Assembly: GCF_900102895.1 (NCBI RefSeq)
Contig: NZ_FNGD01000021.1
Coordinates: 1 to 51,404 of the forward strand
Direction: 5' to 3'
Length of the DNA stretch: 51,404 nucleotides
Source: Arthrobacter sp. ov407
GTDB taxonomy: Bacteria; Actinomycetota; Actinomycetes; Actinomycetales; Micrococcaceae
The notes beneath the pieces were generated by a model. It was given only the letters and a program-made list of their open reading frames with translations, ran no database searches and had not been told where the DNA came from. The translations under genes were made by a program, and so were the position numbers. Within the stretch, counting starts at the first letter, position 1; every line of letters starts with the position of its first letter. Shown in pieces: positions 8,270-16,147 of this stretch.

Positions 8270-10930
8270 ATGCGGTTCCGGGGCACCGACTTGTCCGTTA
8301 GTGTTTCGCTGGTGAAGGCAATCCGCAGATTTACTGTCCGAACCGTTCTCCCGGAGTCGATCCGGCCGCTGGCCCGGCTCGCCACCAATCTCCGGTGGTC
8401 CTGGCATCGGCCCACCCGGGACCTTTTTGAGGGGCTCAACCCCGGAATTTGGGCGGAGAGCGCCCACGATCCCGTGACTTTCCTGGGCCTGGTAAGCCGG
8501 GAAGAGTTGCAGCGCCTCGCGGCGGACCAGGACGTGGTGCAGCGTGTCCATGCCGCGGCCGACGACCTCGACCGGTACCTGGATCAGCCGCGCTGGTACC
8601 AGAGCCTGGGCGACGGCGCACCGGCGTGCATCGCCTACTTCTCGCCCGAATTCGGCATCACCGAGGTCCTGCCCCAGTACTCCGGCGGCCTTGGCATCCT
8701 GGCCGGAGACCACCTGAAAGCGGCCTCGGACCTTGGCGTGCCGCTGATCGGCGTCGGCCTCCTGTACCAGGCCGGCTACTTCAAGCAGTCGCTCTCCCGG
8801 GACGCCTGGCAGCAGGAAACGTACCCGGTCCTCGACCCGGACGGGCTGCCCCTGACGCTCCTGCGCGAGGCCGCCCCGGACGGCAACGGCAAACCGATCC
8901 AGATCTCCCTTCCCCTCCCCAACGGCCGGCGCCTGCTGGCGCACGTCTGGCGGGCCGACGTCGGACGCGTTCCGTTGCTGCTCCTGGATTCCAACGTCCC
9001 GGGCAATGACGAAGCCGCCCGCGGCATCACGGACCGCCTGTACGGCGGCGGCGGTGACCACCGGTTGCAGCAGGAACTCCTGCTGGGCATGGGCGGGGTC
9101 AAGGCGCTGCGCGAGTTCCAGCGGCTCACGGGCGTCCCCGCGCCGGAGGTCTTCCACACCAACGAGGGCCACGCCGGGTTCCTTGGCGTCGAGCGGATCC
9201 AGGAATTGATGTCCGGCACGGAGCCGCTGAGCTGGGAGGAAGCCCTCGCCGCCGGGCGGGCGTCCACGGTGTTCACCACGCACACGCCGGTCCCGGCGGG
9301 GATCGACCGTTTCGAGATCTCCCAGATCCAGCACTTCTTCGAAGCCGGCCTCGCCCCGGACGTCCCGGTGGCAAGGATCCTGGACCTGGGCCGTGAGGAC
9401 TTCGCCGACGGCAACCCGTTCGTCTTCAACATGGCGGTCATGGGACTGCGGCTGGCCCAGCGGGCCAACGGCGTGGCCAAACTGCACGGTGTCGTCTCCC
9501 GCGGAATGTTCGCCGCCCTCTGGCCGGGCTTCGACCACTCCGAAATCCCCATCACCTCCGTCACTAACGGCGTGCACGTCCCCACCTGGGTGGACCCCCG
9601 GATCTCCGCGTTGGCGCGGGACCATTTCGGTGCCGAGGCGGAGGCGGAGGGCCGCTGGGACCTGGCCTACAACGTCACCGACGAGGATCTCTGGGCGTTG
9701 CGGCGCGAGATGCGGGTCTCCTTGGTGGACGACGTCCGACGCCGGCTCCGGGCCGCCTGGAAGAAGCGTGGCGCGGCCGACGCCGAGCTGGCGTGGACGG
9801 ACTCCGTCCTGGACCCGGACATCCTGACCATTGGCTTTGCCCGGCGCGTGCCGACCTACAAGCGGCTGACCCTGATGCTGCGCGACCCCGAGCGGCTCAA
9901 GGCGCTGCTGCTGCATAAGACGCACCCCATCCAACTGGTCATCGCCGGGAAGTCGCACCCGGCCGACGACGCCGGCAAGAAGATGATCCAGGACCTGGTC
10001 CGGTTCACCGACGACCCCGCCGTGCGGCACCGGATCGCGTTCCTGCCCAACTACGACATCGCCATGGCCCGGACGCTGTTCCCCGGCTGCGATGTGTGGC
10101 TGAACAACCCGCTGCGCCCGCTGGAGGCGTGCGGAACGTCCGGCATGAAGGCTGCCCTGAACGGTTCGCTGAACCTCTCGGTCATGGACGGCTGGTGGGA
10201 CGAGATGTACGACGGCGAGAACGGCTGGGCGATCCCGACCGCAAACAACGACGCCTCCGCGGAAGAACGGGACGACATCGAGGCGGCGGCACTGTACGAG
10301 CTGCTCGAGACGCAGGTGGCACCGCGGTTCTACGGGCTGACCGTGTCCGACGCGGCCGGAGCCGCCGGACCGTCCCAGCCAGGCCCGCAGAAGGTTCCCA
10401 CGCACTGGGTCTCCATGATCAAGCACACCATGTCCCACCTTGGCCCGGCGGTCTCAGCGGAACGGATGCTCCGGGATTACGTCAACGTGCTGTACCGGCC
10501 CGCCGCGATCGCAGGACGCCACGCCGTGGCAGATAACTACGCCCAGGCCAAGACCCTGGCGGCGTGGAGCTCACGGATCCGGGCCGCGTGGCCGCACATC
10601 CAGGTGGAACACGTCGACTCGGTGGGGGTCTCCGAGGACCCGCAGATCGGCGACCTGCTGCAGGTCAATGCGTATGTGGCCCTGCGTGAGCTCTCACCGG
10701 ACGACGTCTATGTTGAAGTGGCCTACGGCCGGGCCGAGGACACCGACGAGCTGACTGACATCACGGTCGCGGAACTGAAGGCCGCCGAAGACCTCGGCAA
10801 GGGACGGCACCTCTTTAGCGGCACGCTGGTGATCGACCGTTCGGGGTCCTTCGGCTACACCGTGCGTGTGCTCCCCAAGCACGAGGCGCTGGCGTCCAAG
10901 GCCGAACTTGGCCTGATCGTCAACGCCTGA
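8270..10930 (+). CDS. glgP: Alpha-glucan phosphorylase
   Basis: This GT35 phosphorylase (up to 886 aa) releases glucose-1-phosphate from alpha-glucan. It has the actinobacterial N-terminus KAIRRFTVRTVLPESIRPL, a YFSPEFGITEVLPQYSGGLGILAGDH block and, near the C-terminus, GTSGMKAALNGSLNLSVMDGWW, the PLP/phosphate-site region of the family. Two starts are possible. The ATG at 8270 has AGGAAAG seven bases upstream. The GTG at 8312 gives the typical family start MKAIRRFTV but has no clear ribosome binding site. It is the degradative partner of the divergent GlgE operon. Confidence 0.93.
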   Translation: MRFRGTDLSVSVSLVKAIRRFTVRTVLPESIRPLARLATNLRWSWHRPTRDLFEGLNPGIWAESAHDPVTFLGLVSREELQRLAADQDVVQRVHAAADDLDRYLDQPRWYQSLGDGAPACIAYFSPEFGITEVLPQYSGGLGILAGDHLKAASDLGVPLIGVGLLYQAGYFKQSLSRDAWQQETYPVLDPDGLPLTLLREAAPDGNGKPIQISLPLPNGRRLLAHVWRADVGRVPLLLLDSNVPGNDEAARGITDRLYGGGGDHRLQQELLLGMGGVKALREFQRLTGVPAPEVFHTNEGHAGFLGVERIQELMSGTEPLSWEEALAAGRASTVFTTHTPVPAGIDRFEISQIQHFFEAGLAPDVPVARILDLGREDFADGNPFVFNMAVMGLRLAQRANGVAKLHGVVSRGMFAALWPGFDHSEIPITSVTNGVHVPTWVDPRISALARDHFGAEAEAEGRWDLAYNVTDEDLWALRREMRVSLVDDVRRRLRAAWKKRGAADAELAWTDSVLDPDILTIGFARRVPTYKRLTLMLRDPERLKALLLHKTHPIQLVIAGKSHPADDAGKKMIQDLVRFTDDPAVRHRIAFLPNYDIAMARTLFPGCDVWLNNPLRPLEACGTSGMKAALNGSLNLSVMDGWWDEMYDGENGWAIPTANNDASAEERDDIEAAALYELLETQVAPRFYGLTVSDAAGAAGPSQPGPQKVPTHWVSMIKHTMSHLGPAVSAERMLRDYVNVLYRPAAIAGRHAVADNYAQAKTLAAWSSRIRAAWPHIQVEHVDSVGVSEDPQIGDLLQVNAYVALRELSPDDVYVEVAYGRAEDTDELTDITVAELKAAEDLGKGRHLFSGTLVIDRSGSFGYTVRVLPKHEALASKAELGLIVNA

Positions 10931-10964
10931 CCGTCAGCGGCTGGTCGTCAGCGACTGGCGTCGC

Positions 10965-11321
10965 CTAGAGGCAGACAGCGATGACGTCCAGGCTGTTACC
11001 GGCGTAGCCTTCGGCGTCCTGCAGCGTTTCGCAGATGACGGCGAAGGAGCGGTCCGCGCGGAGGGCGGCGGGCACCTGCCAGATGAAGGTCACGGGGGCC
11101 TCGCCGTCGTCCGTCACGGCATCCGCGACATCGTGCAGCGAATCGTGCAGGGCATCCAGGTCCGTGCCATAGTCCTCAGGGGAATCCAGGAGCTCGCCGA
11201 AGGTGTCCAGGACCGCCTGCTTGGTGTCGGCGGCGGGGACCACAAAGGCGCGGCGGCCGGCGTCGTCGATTTGCGCCGTGAGTTCTTCGATGGTCCAGGT
11301 GTCAGCCGAGTAGATTTTCAT
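10965..11321 (-). CDS. Barstar family protein
   Basis: This is a 118-aa acidic protein beginning MKIYSADTWTIEELTAQIDDAG, with the barstar-like order of an N-terminal beta-helix unit, a central DSPEDYGTDLDALHDSLHD segment and a C-terminal FAVICETLQDAE helix region. Barstar family members inhibit barnase-type RNases. The ATG has AAGGA five bases upstream; a longer frame to 11426 would overlap glgX and was not used. It begins 22 nt after the glgX stop and is probably co-transcribed with it. No barnase-like toxin gene is visible nearby, so it is an orphan antitoxin or has another binding partner. Confidence 0.8.
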   Translation of the reverse strand: MKIYSADTWTIEELTAQIDDAGRRAFVVPAADTKQAVLDTFGELLDSPEDYGTDLDALHDSLHDVADAVTDDGEAPVTFIWQVPAALRADRSFAVICETLQDAEGYAGNSLDVIAVCL

Positions 11322-11343
11322 GGGGTCCTTAGTCTCGAAATAA

Positions 11344-13458
11344 TTAGGTGCGGTAGATATTGATCGTGTTGGCCTGAACGAGGTCCCGTTCACCGGAGGC
11401 AACGCGGGCGCCCTGACGCCGGTCATGGAGTTCGGAGGTGGTCACGCGGAGCTCGAAGAGCCGGTGCCCGGTGCCGTCCTCGTTGCTCAGCTGAGGCAAG
11501 GTGACCTTGACGTCGTCGGCGCCGCCGTTGACCACCACGAGGCCGTCCACGTGCCCGTCGTCGGACCCGTGCAGGAGCTGGATCACGCGGTGGCCGGGGT
11601 CATGCCACGAGTCGGTTGACATGGGCTTGCCGTCCACATCGAACCAGTGGAAGTAGGACTGGTTGTCACGGGCCGGGTAATCATGCGGCTGGCCGGCCAG
11701 GAACTCCTTGCGCAGCCGGATGACACGCTTGGTGGTGCGCAGCATCGCGTGGGATTCCGTGGTGCTGGTCCAGTCGATCCAGGTGATCGCATTGTCCTGG
11801 CAGTAGGCGTTGTTGTTGCCCTGCTGGGTCCGGCCGATCTCGTCCCCGGCGGTGATCATGGGTACGCCCTGGGAAATCATCAGGCAGGCCATCAGGTTCC
11901 GCCTGCTTTGGGAGCGCCGGGCGAGGATGTCGCTGTCTTCGGTAGGGCCCTCGAAGCCGTGGTTGTAGCTGCGGTTGTCGCCGTGGCCGTCCCGGTTCTG
12001 CTCGCCGTTGGCCTCGTTGTGCTTGCGGTCGTAGGCCGTCAGATCGGCCAGGGTGAAGCCATCGTGGGCCGTTATCAAATTCAGCGAGGCAAGCCGGGTC
12101 CGGCCGGAGGACTCGAACAGCCGGGCGGAGCCAGAGAGAGCGTCCGCGAGGCGCGCCACCGGCCCGCCGCTGCCGCCGCCGTCGATCGCAGCGCGGTCAG
12201 CAAGCCAGAAGCTGCGGACGGCGTCGCGGAAATGGTCGTTCCAGTCCACCCATCCGGCCGGAAACCTGCCGGTCTGCCAGCCGCCGTAGCCCACGTCCCA
12301 GGGTTCGGAAATCAACTTGACGCCGGACAGGACAGGATCGGCGCCCACCGCGACGAGGAAGGGGTGCCGGGGATCGAATTCGTTGGCGCTGTTGCGGCAC
12401 AGCGTGACGGCAAGGTCGAAGCGGAAGCCGTCGATGTGGAACTCGCTCACCCAGTAGCGCAGGGAATCCAGCACCAGCTGCACCACGCGGGGTTCGCCGA
12501 AGTTGAGGCTGTTGCCGCAGCCCGTGGTGTCCACGTACTTGCCGTGGCCGTCGTTGCGGTAGTACTGCATCTCGCCCAGGCCGCGGAAGCTCAGGGTGGG
12601 ACCGTCCGTGCCACCCTCGGCGGTGTGGTTGTACACGACGTCGAGGATGACCTCGAGCCCGGCGGCATGCAGCAGCTTGACCATGCCCTTGAACTCGTCC
12701 TGGACCGCGTGGGCGCCGGCGGCTTGGGCGGCCTCCGTGGCGTAGCCGGGGTGCGGGGCGAAGAAGGCGGCCGTGTTGTAGCCCCAGTAGTTCGTCAGCC
12801 CGAGCTGCTGCAGGTGCGGCTCGTCCACGTGGAAATGGACGGGCAGTAGCTGGATCGCCGTGACACCCAGCGAGATCAGGTGCTCGATCATGGCCGGATG
12901 GGCCATCCCGGCGTACGTGCCCTGCAGTTCCGCCGGAATATCCGGGTGCAGCTTCGTCTGGCCCCGGACGTGGGCCTCATAGACGATCGTGTTGCGCCAC
13001 GGGACGCGTGGGCTGCGGTCCAGCCCCCAGTCAAAGTCGTTGCCGACCCGGACGCTGGTGATCAGCCCCTCACGTTCGTCGACGGCCCGGCCGTAGGGGT
13101 CCATCAACAACGGCTGCTCGCCGAAAGCATCAAAATCCGTGGCGGGCATGGACAGCGGGAGGGCCTCATGTTCCGGGGAGGCCCGGAAGCCGTAGCGCGA
13201 ACCGGCGGGAATGCCCTCCACAATGCCGTGGTGCACGCCATCGGTGTAGTTGGGCAGGGTCTTTACCTGCCAGGTACCCCCGGGCGCCTGATACGCGATC
13301 TCCAGGGTGGTCACCCCGGGCGCGTAGACAGCCACGTTGGCGCACTCACCCCGGGGATCGTCCACTGCCGGTGACTCGGTGTGCGGAATGCTGATCCCCA
13401 GCGGAAACGCCCGCGAGGCGTCTACGGTGGAAGCTGTATCTATGTAAGACATAACCAT
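11344..13458 (-). CDS. glgX: Glycogen debranching enzyme GlgX
   Basis: This 704-aa isoamylase-type GH13 enzyme hydrolyses alpha-1,6 branches of glycogen or limit dextrin. An N-terminal CBM48-like domain (about 15-110) precedes the barrel. Motifs are DVVYNHTAEGG (about 273-283), Asp348 in DGFRFDLAVTL, Glu385 in LISEPWDVG and Asp466 in TAHDGFTLADL, followed by the GlgX-typical NEANGEQNRDGHGDNRSYN. A TAAGCT hexamer seven bases before the ATG suggests a leaderless transcript. An in-frame ATG lies two codons later. GlgX would act with GlgP on the polymer made by GlgE and GlgB. Confidence 0.95.
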   Translation of the reverse strand: MVMSYIDTASTVDASRAFPLGISIPHTESPAVDDPRGECANVAVYAPGVTTLEIAYQAPGGTWQVKTLPNYTDGVHHGIVEGIPAGSRYGFRASPEHEALPLSMPATDFDAFGEQPLLMDPYGRAVDEREGLITSVRVGNDFDWGLDRSPRVPWRNTIVYEAHVRGQTKLHPDIPAELQGTYAGMAHPAMIEHLISLGVTAIQLLPVHFHVDEPHLQQLGLTNYWGYNTAAFFAPHPGYATEAAQAAGAHAVQDEFKGMVKLLHAAGLEVILDVVYNHTAEGGTDGPTLSFRGLGEMQYYRNDGHGKYVDTTGCGNSLNFGEPRVVQLVLDSLRYWVSEFHIDGFRFDLAVTLCRNSANEFDPRHPFLVAVGADPVLSGVKLISEPWDVGYGGWQTGRFPAGWVDWNDHFRDAVRSFWLADRAAIDGGGSGGPVARLADALSGSARLFESSGRTRLASLNLITAHDGFTLADLTAYDRKHNEANGEQNRDGHGDNRSYNHGFEGPTEDSDILARRSQSRRNLMACLMISQGVPMITAGDEIGRTQQGNNNAYCQDNAITWIDWTSTTESHAMLRTTKRVIRLRKEFLAGQPHDYPARDNQSYFHWFDVDGKPMSTDSWHDPGHRVIQLLHGSDDGHVDGLVVVNGGADDVKVTLPQLSNEDGTGHRLFELRVTTSELHDRRQGARVASGERDLVQANTINIYRT

Positions 13459-13465
13459 TGCTTAA

Positions 13466-13471
13466 AGCTTA
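13466..13471 (-). promoter_or_regulatory. Putative -10 of glgX (leaderless)
   Basis: TAAGCT on the minus strand lies 7 nt before the glgX ATG, so transcription would start at or next to the start codon. No good -35 is visible. Confidence 0.4.
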
Positions 13472-13515
13472 GCCGGGCCGGACAAATGGCCCCCGTTTCA
13501 TTTTCCTGACGTTTT

Positions 13516-13541
13516 GCAGTGTACGGACCGCCGCACTGCAT
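13516..13541 (+). promoter_or_regulatory. Inverted repeat upstream of the nitrilase gene
   Basis: TGCAGTG (13516-13522) and CACTGCA (13535-13541) form a 7-bp inverted repeat with a 12-nt spacer, 31 nt before the GTG start. It may be an operator or a short hairpin. Confidence 0.35.
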
Positions 13542-13572
13542 ACTGTAATGAAGCGCCGAGTTGGAGGTAATT

Positions 13573-14376
13573 GTGCGCGTTGCATTAGCCCAAATCATCA
13601 CCGGCCGCGATCTGTCCGCCAACCTGGCCCTCGTGGACGCCTACGCGCGCCAGGCCAAGGCCGGCGGCGCGGACCTGGTGGTGTTCCCGGAAGCGACCAT
13701 GCGCGCCTTCGGCAATTCGCTCCTGGATATCGCCGAGCCGCTGGACGGCCCGTGGGCATCACGCGTGCGCGCCCTCGCCGCGGAGCTCGGTATCGTGATC
13801 ATCGCGGGGATGTTCACCCCGGGCACCGCCGGCAACGGCGCCAAGGTACGCAACACCCTGCTGGTCACCGGTCCCGGCCTCGAAGCCAGTTACGACAAAA
13901 TCCACCTGTTCGATGCCTTCGGTTTCGCCGAGTCGGACACGGTTGACGCCGGCACACACCCGGTCACCTTCGAGCTCGACGGCGTGACGTTCGGCCTCGC
14001 CACCTGCTACGACGTCCGCTTTCCGGACCTGTTCACGGAGAACGCGGATCGCGGCGCCGACGTCAACATTGTGTGCGCCTCCTGGGGCTCGGGCCCCGGC
14101 AAGGCCGACCAGTGGAAGCTCCTGGCCCGGGCCCGCGCCCTGGACTCCACCACCCTGGTCCTTGCCTGCGGCCAAGGCGACCCCGCCAGCGTGGGTCACC
14201 CGGTCAAGGGTTCCGCCCCCACCGGCGTCGGGCACTCCGTGGTGGTCTCCCCCATGGGCGACATCCTGGAAGAGCTCGACGGCGCCCCCGGCCTGCTGTT
14301 CGCCGACCTCGACACGGCCGCCGTCAAGGAAGCCCGCACCAAACTCCCAGTGCTAGCCAACCGCCACAAGTTCTAG
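13573..14376 (+). CDS. Carbon-nitrogen hydrolase (nitrilase family amidase)
   Basis: This 267-aa member of the nitrilase superfamily hydrolyses a non-peptide C-N bond. The Glu-Lys-Cys triad is visible: Glu40 in VVFPEATM, Lys109 in SYDKIHLFD and Cys145 in ATCYDVRFPDLF. The YDKIHLFD and CYDVRFP context is closest to the Nit1/deaminated-glutathione amidase and omega-amidase groups, but the substrate cannot be assigned from sequence alone. The start was set at GTG 13573 because GGAGGT lies four bases upstream; a TTG at 13561 would put that site inside the gene. It is divergent from glgX and stands alone. Confidence 0.9.
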   Translation: MRVALAQIITGRDLSANLALVDAYARQAKAGGADLVVFPEATMRAFGNSLLDIAEPLDGPWASRVRALAAELGIVIIAGMFTPGTAGNGAKVRNTLLVTGPGLEASYDKIHLFDAFGFAESDTVDAGTHPVTFELDGVTFGLATCYDVRFPDLFTENADRGADVNIVCASWGSGPGKADQWKLLARARALDSTTLVLACGQGDPASVGHPVKGSAPTGVGHSVVVSPMGDILEELDGAPGLLFADLDTAAVKEARTKLPVLANRHKF

Positions 14377-15023
14377 CCACCTGATCTTCTAGACCAAGGC
14401 TTCCCGTTGTGGTCAAGCCGTTTCTGGTCACCACACGCGGACACCGGCGCCCTGCCGTCGCTTAGCGGCCGGCCCCTTCCTCCCGACGCTTTCTCCGGCC
14501 GCGGGCGGCCACATCCGGCTCTGGTCGGCGATGCGCTCCTTTGCAGGACCCCGCCGCCCGCTCGAATTAAGCCCACCCCGCGTCGAGGTACTTCGGTATC
14601 ACCACGACTTCCGCGGCGTATTCAGCCTGACGACCCGCAAACACCCTGGCGCTAGGGGTATTCGGGTCGCGCAAAGACATCTGCGCGTCGCCGGAGGAAT
14701 TGCGCGTCGTGCGTCGGGGTACTTCCGAGAAACATCTGGACTAGGGGTGCCCCGACTCAGAGTATTAAAGGAAAACGCTCCCCCACGAGATGTGAGAGAG
14801 CGTTTGCCATCCATCCGAAAAAGGTGAGCGAGGCTCATCGCCGGAGCCGGAGTTTTGCTAAGGAGCGCATCGCCGACCGGAACCGAGAAGGCCGCTAGCG
14901 GCCGCACGAGGTGCAGGGAGGTGTCTAAGCGACGGCAAAACCCCGGTTCCGGCGGACCCAACCACGACTCCGGCGACGGCGAAACTGCGGTTCCGGCGGG
15001 ACCCAACCCCAAAGAAGCTGGGA
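14377..15023. repeat. Gene-free, repeat-rich intergenic region
   Basis: About 650 bp with no credible gene. It holds a perfect 19-bp inverted repeat starting GGTCGGCGATGC (14523-14541 and 14860-14878), with weaker arm similarity continuing outward to CCGTCGCTTAG near 14455 and CTAAGCGACGG near 14926. It also holds a hairpin with AAACGCTC (14773-14780) and GAGCGTTT (14798-14805), and a 35/36-bp imperfect direct repeat (14929-14963, 14973-15008). Open frames through it change with the repeats and lack coding character. Confidence 0.7.
14929..15008. repeat. Imperfect 36-bp direct repeat
   Basis: Two copies of GCGACGGC(A/G)AAAC followed by CGGTTCCGGCGG and ACCCAACC lie at 14929-14963 and 14973-15008, 9 nt apart. 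They differ at a few positions and by one inserted G. The second ends 15 nt before the rlmB stop codon. Confidence 0.75.
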
Positions 15024-16025
15024 CTACTTAGCGGCGCGCTGGCGGGAGATCTCGTAGAGGGAGATGCCGACGGCCATGGAGGCGTTGAGCGATTCCATGG
15101 CGGAGTCGATCGGGATGGAGACGATCTGGTCGCAGTTTTCGCGGACCAGGCGGCTCAGGCCCTTGCCCTCGGAACCTACGACGATGCACACCGGTTCGGT
15201 GGCCAGGGCGAGCTCGGGCAGCGAGACGTCGCCGTCGCCGTCGAGGCCCAGGACGTAGATGCCCATGTTCTTGAAGGCCTTGAGCGTGTTGTTCAGGTTG
15301 GCCGCGCGTGCGACCGGGACACGGACTGCTGCGCCGGCGCTGGTCTTCCACGCCGAGGCGGTGACGCCCACGGAGCGGCGCTCGGGGACGATGACGCCGT
15401 GGCCGCTGAAGGCCGAGACGGAGCGGATGATCGCACCGAGGTTGCGGGGATCGGTGATGCCGTCGAGGGCAACGAAGAGCGGGGCGTTGGCTACGTGGCC
15501 CTTCTTCCAGGACTCGAGGGTCTCCTCCGCGAGCTCGTATGCGTCCTGGTATTCGTACGGCGGGATCTGCAGCACGAGGCCCTGGTGGATGGCGTCGTCG
15601 GTCATGCGGTCAAGTTCGGGCTTGCCGGTTTCCATCAGCGGGATGCCGCGTTCGGCGGCGAGCTTCAGGGATTCCTTGACGCGGTCGTCCATTTCGATGC
15701 GGACGGCGACGTGCAGGGCCTTGGCCGGGATGCCGGCGCGCAGGGCTTCAACCACCGAGTTGCGTCCGGTGACAACTTCTTCGGTGGCGCGGCCCTTGGG
15801 TCCGGAGCGGCCGGTGCGGGCGGCGGCACTGGTGGTGCGGCTGCCGCTGGCGCGCTTGGCCTCGGAGCGTTCCGAGAGCTGCTTGTTCTTGAACGCCTTG
15901 TGGTAGGGGCGGTCCTCCGCCTTCGGCGTGGGGCCCTTGCCCTCAAGCGCCTTGCGGCCGTGACCGCCGGTTCCGACGGAGGGGCCCTTCTTCAATTTGA
16001 CCGAGCGGCGACCGTTATTGGCCAT
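15024..16025 (-). CDS. rlmB: 23S rRNA (guanosine-2'-O-)-methyltransferase RlmB
   Basis: This 333-aa SpoU-class (SPOUT) methyltransferase acts on a ribose 2'-OH of 23S rRNA, guanosine 2251 in the E. coli enzyme. It has a long basic, low-complexity N-terminal extension (about 1-80, rich in K, R, G and S), a substrate-binding domain starting VVTGRNSVVEALRAG, then the SpoU motifs DPRNLGAIIRS, VVGSEGKGL and IPIDSAMESLNASMAVGI. The ATG at 16025 follows AAAGGGTG, so the longer GTG start at 16034 is less likely. It lies downstream of cysS, the order seen in other actinobacteria. Confidence 0.93.
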   Translation of the reverse strand: MANNGRRSVKLKKGPSVGTGGHGRKALEGKGPTPKAEDRPYHKAFKNKQLSERSEAKRASGSRTTSAAARTGRSGPKGRATEEVVTGRNSVVEALRAGIPAKALHVAVRIEMDDRVKESLKLAAERGIPLMETGKPELDRMTDDAIHQGLVLQIPPYEYQDAYELAEETLESWKKGHVANAPLFVALDGITDPRNLGAIIRSVSAFSGHGVIVPERRSVGVTASAWKTSAGAAVRVPVARAANLNNTLKAFKNMGIYVLGLDGDGDVSLPELALATEPVCIVVGSEGKGLSRLVRENCDQIVSIPIDSAMESLNASMAVGISLYEISRQRAAK

Positions 16026-16147
16026 GAGTTTCACCCTTTAAATACGCGATTCATTGATAAGTCTGACCTCCAGTCTACTGACTCGAGTTAAATCCTCGAC
16101 CGGAAGGGACGACGACGGCCCACGTCACCGGCCGCCGTCAACGACGT

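Noticed and set aside
8252..10438. 728-codon minus-strand open frame
   Set aside because: Antisense to glgP, whose catalytic blocks are clear; the frame has no recognisable domain.
14407..15012. Short ORFs in the repeat-rich gap
   Set aside because: They follow the repeats, occur on both strands and lack starts with ribosome binding sites.
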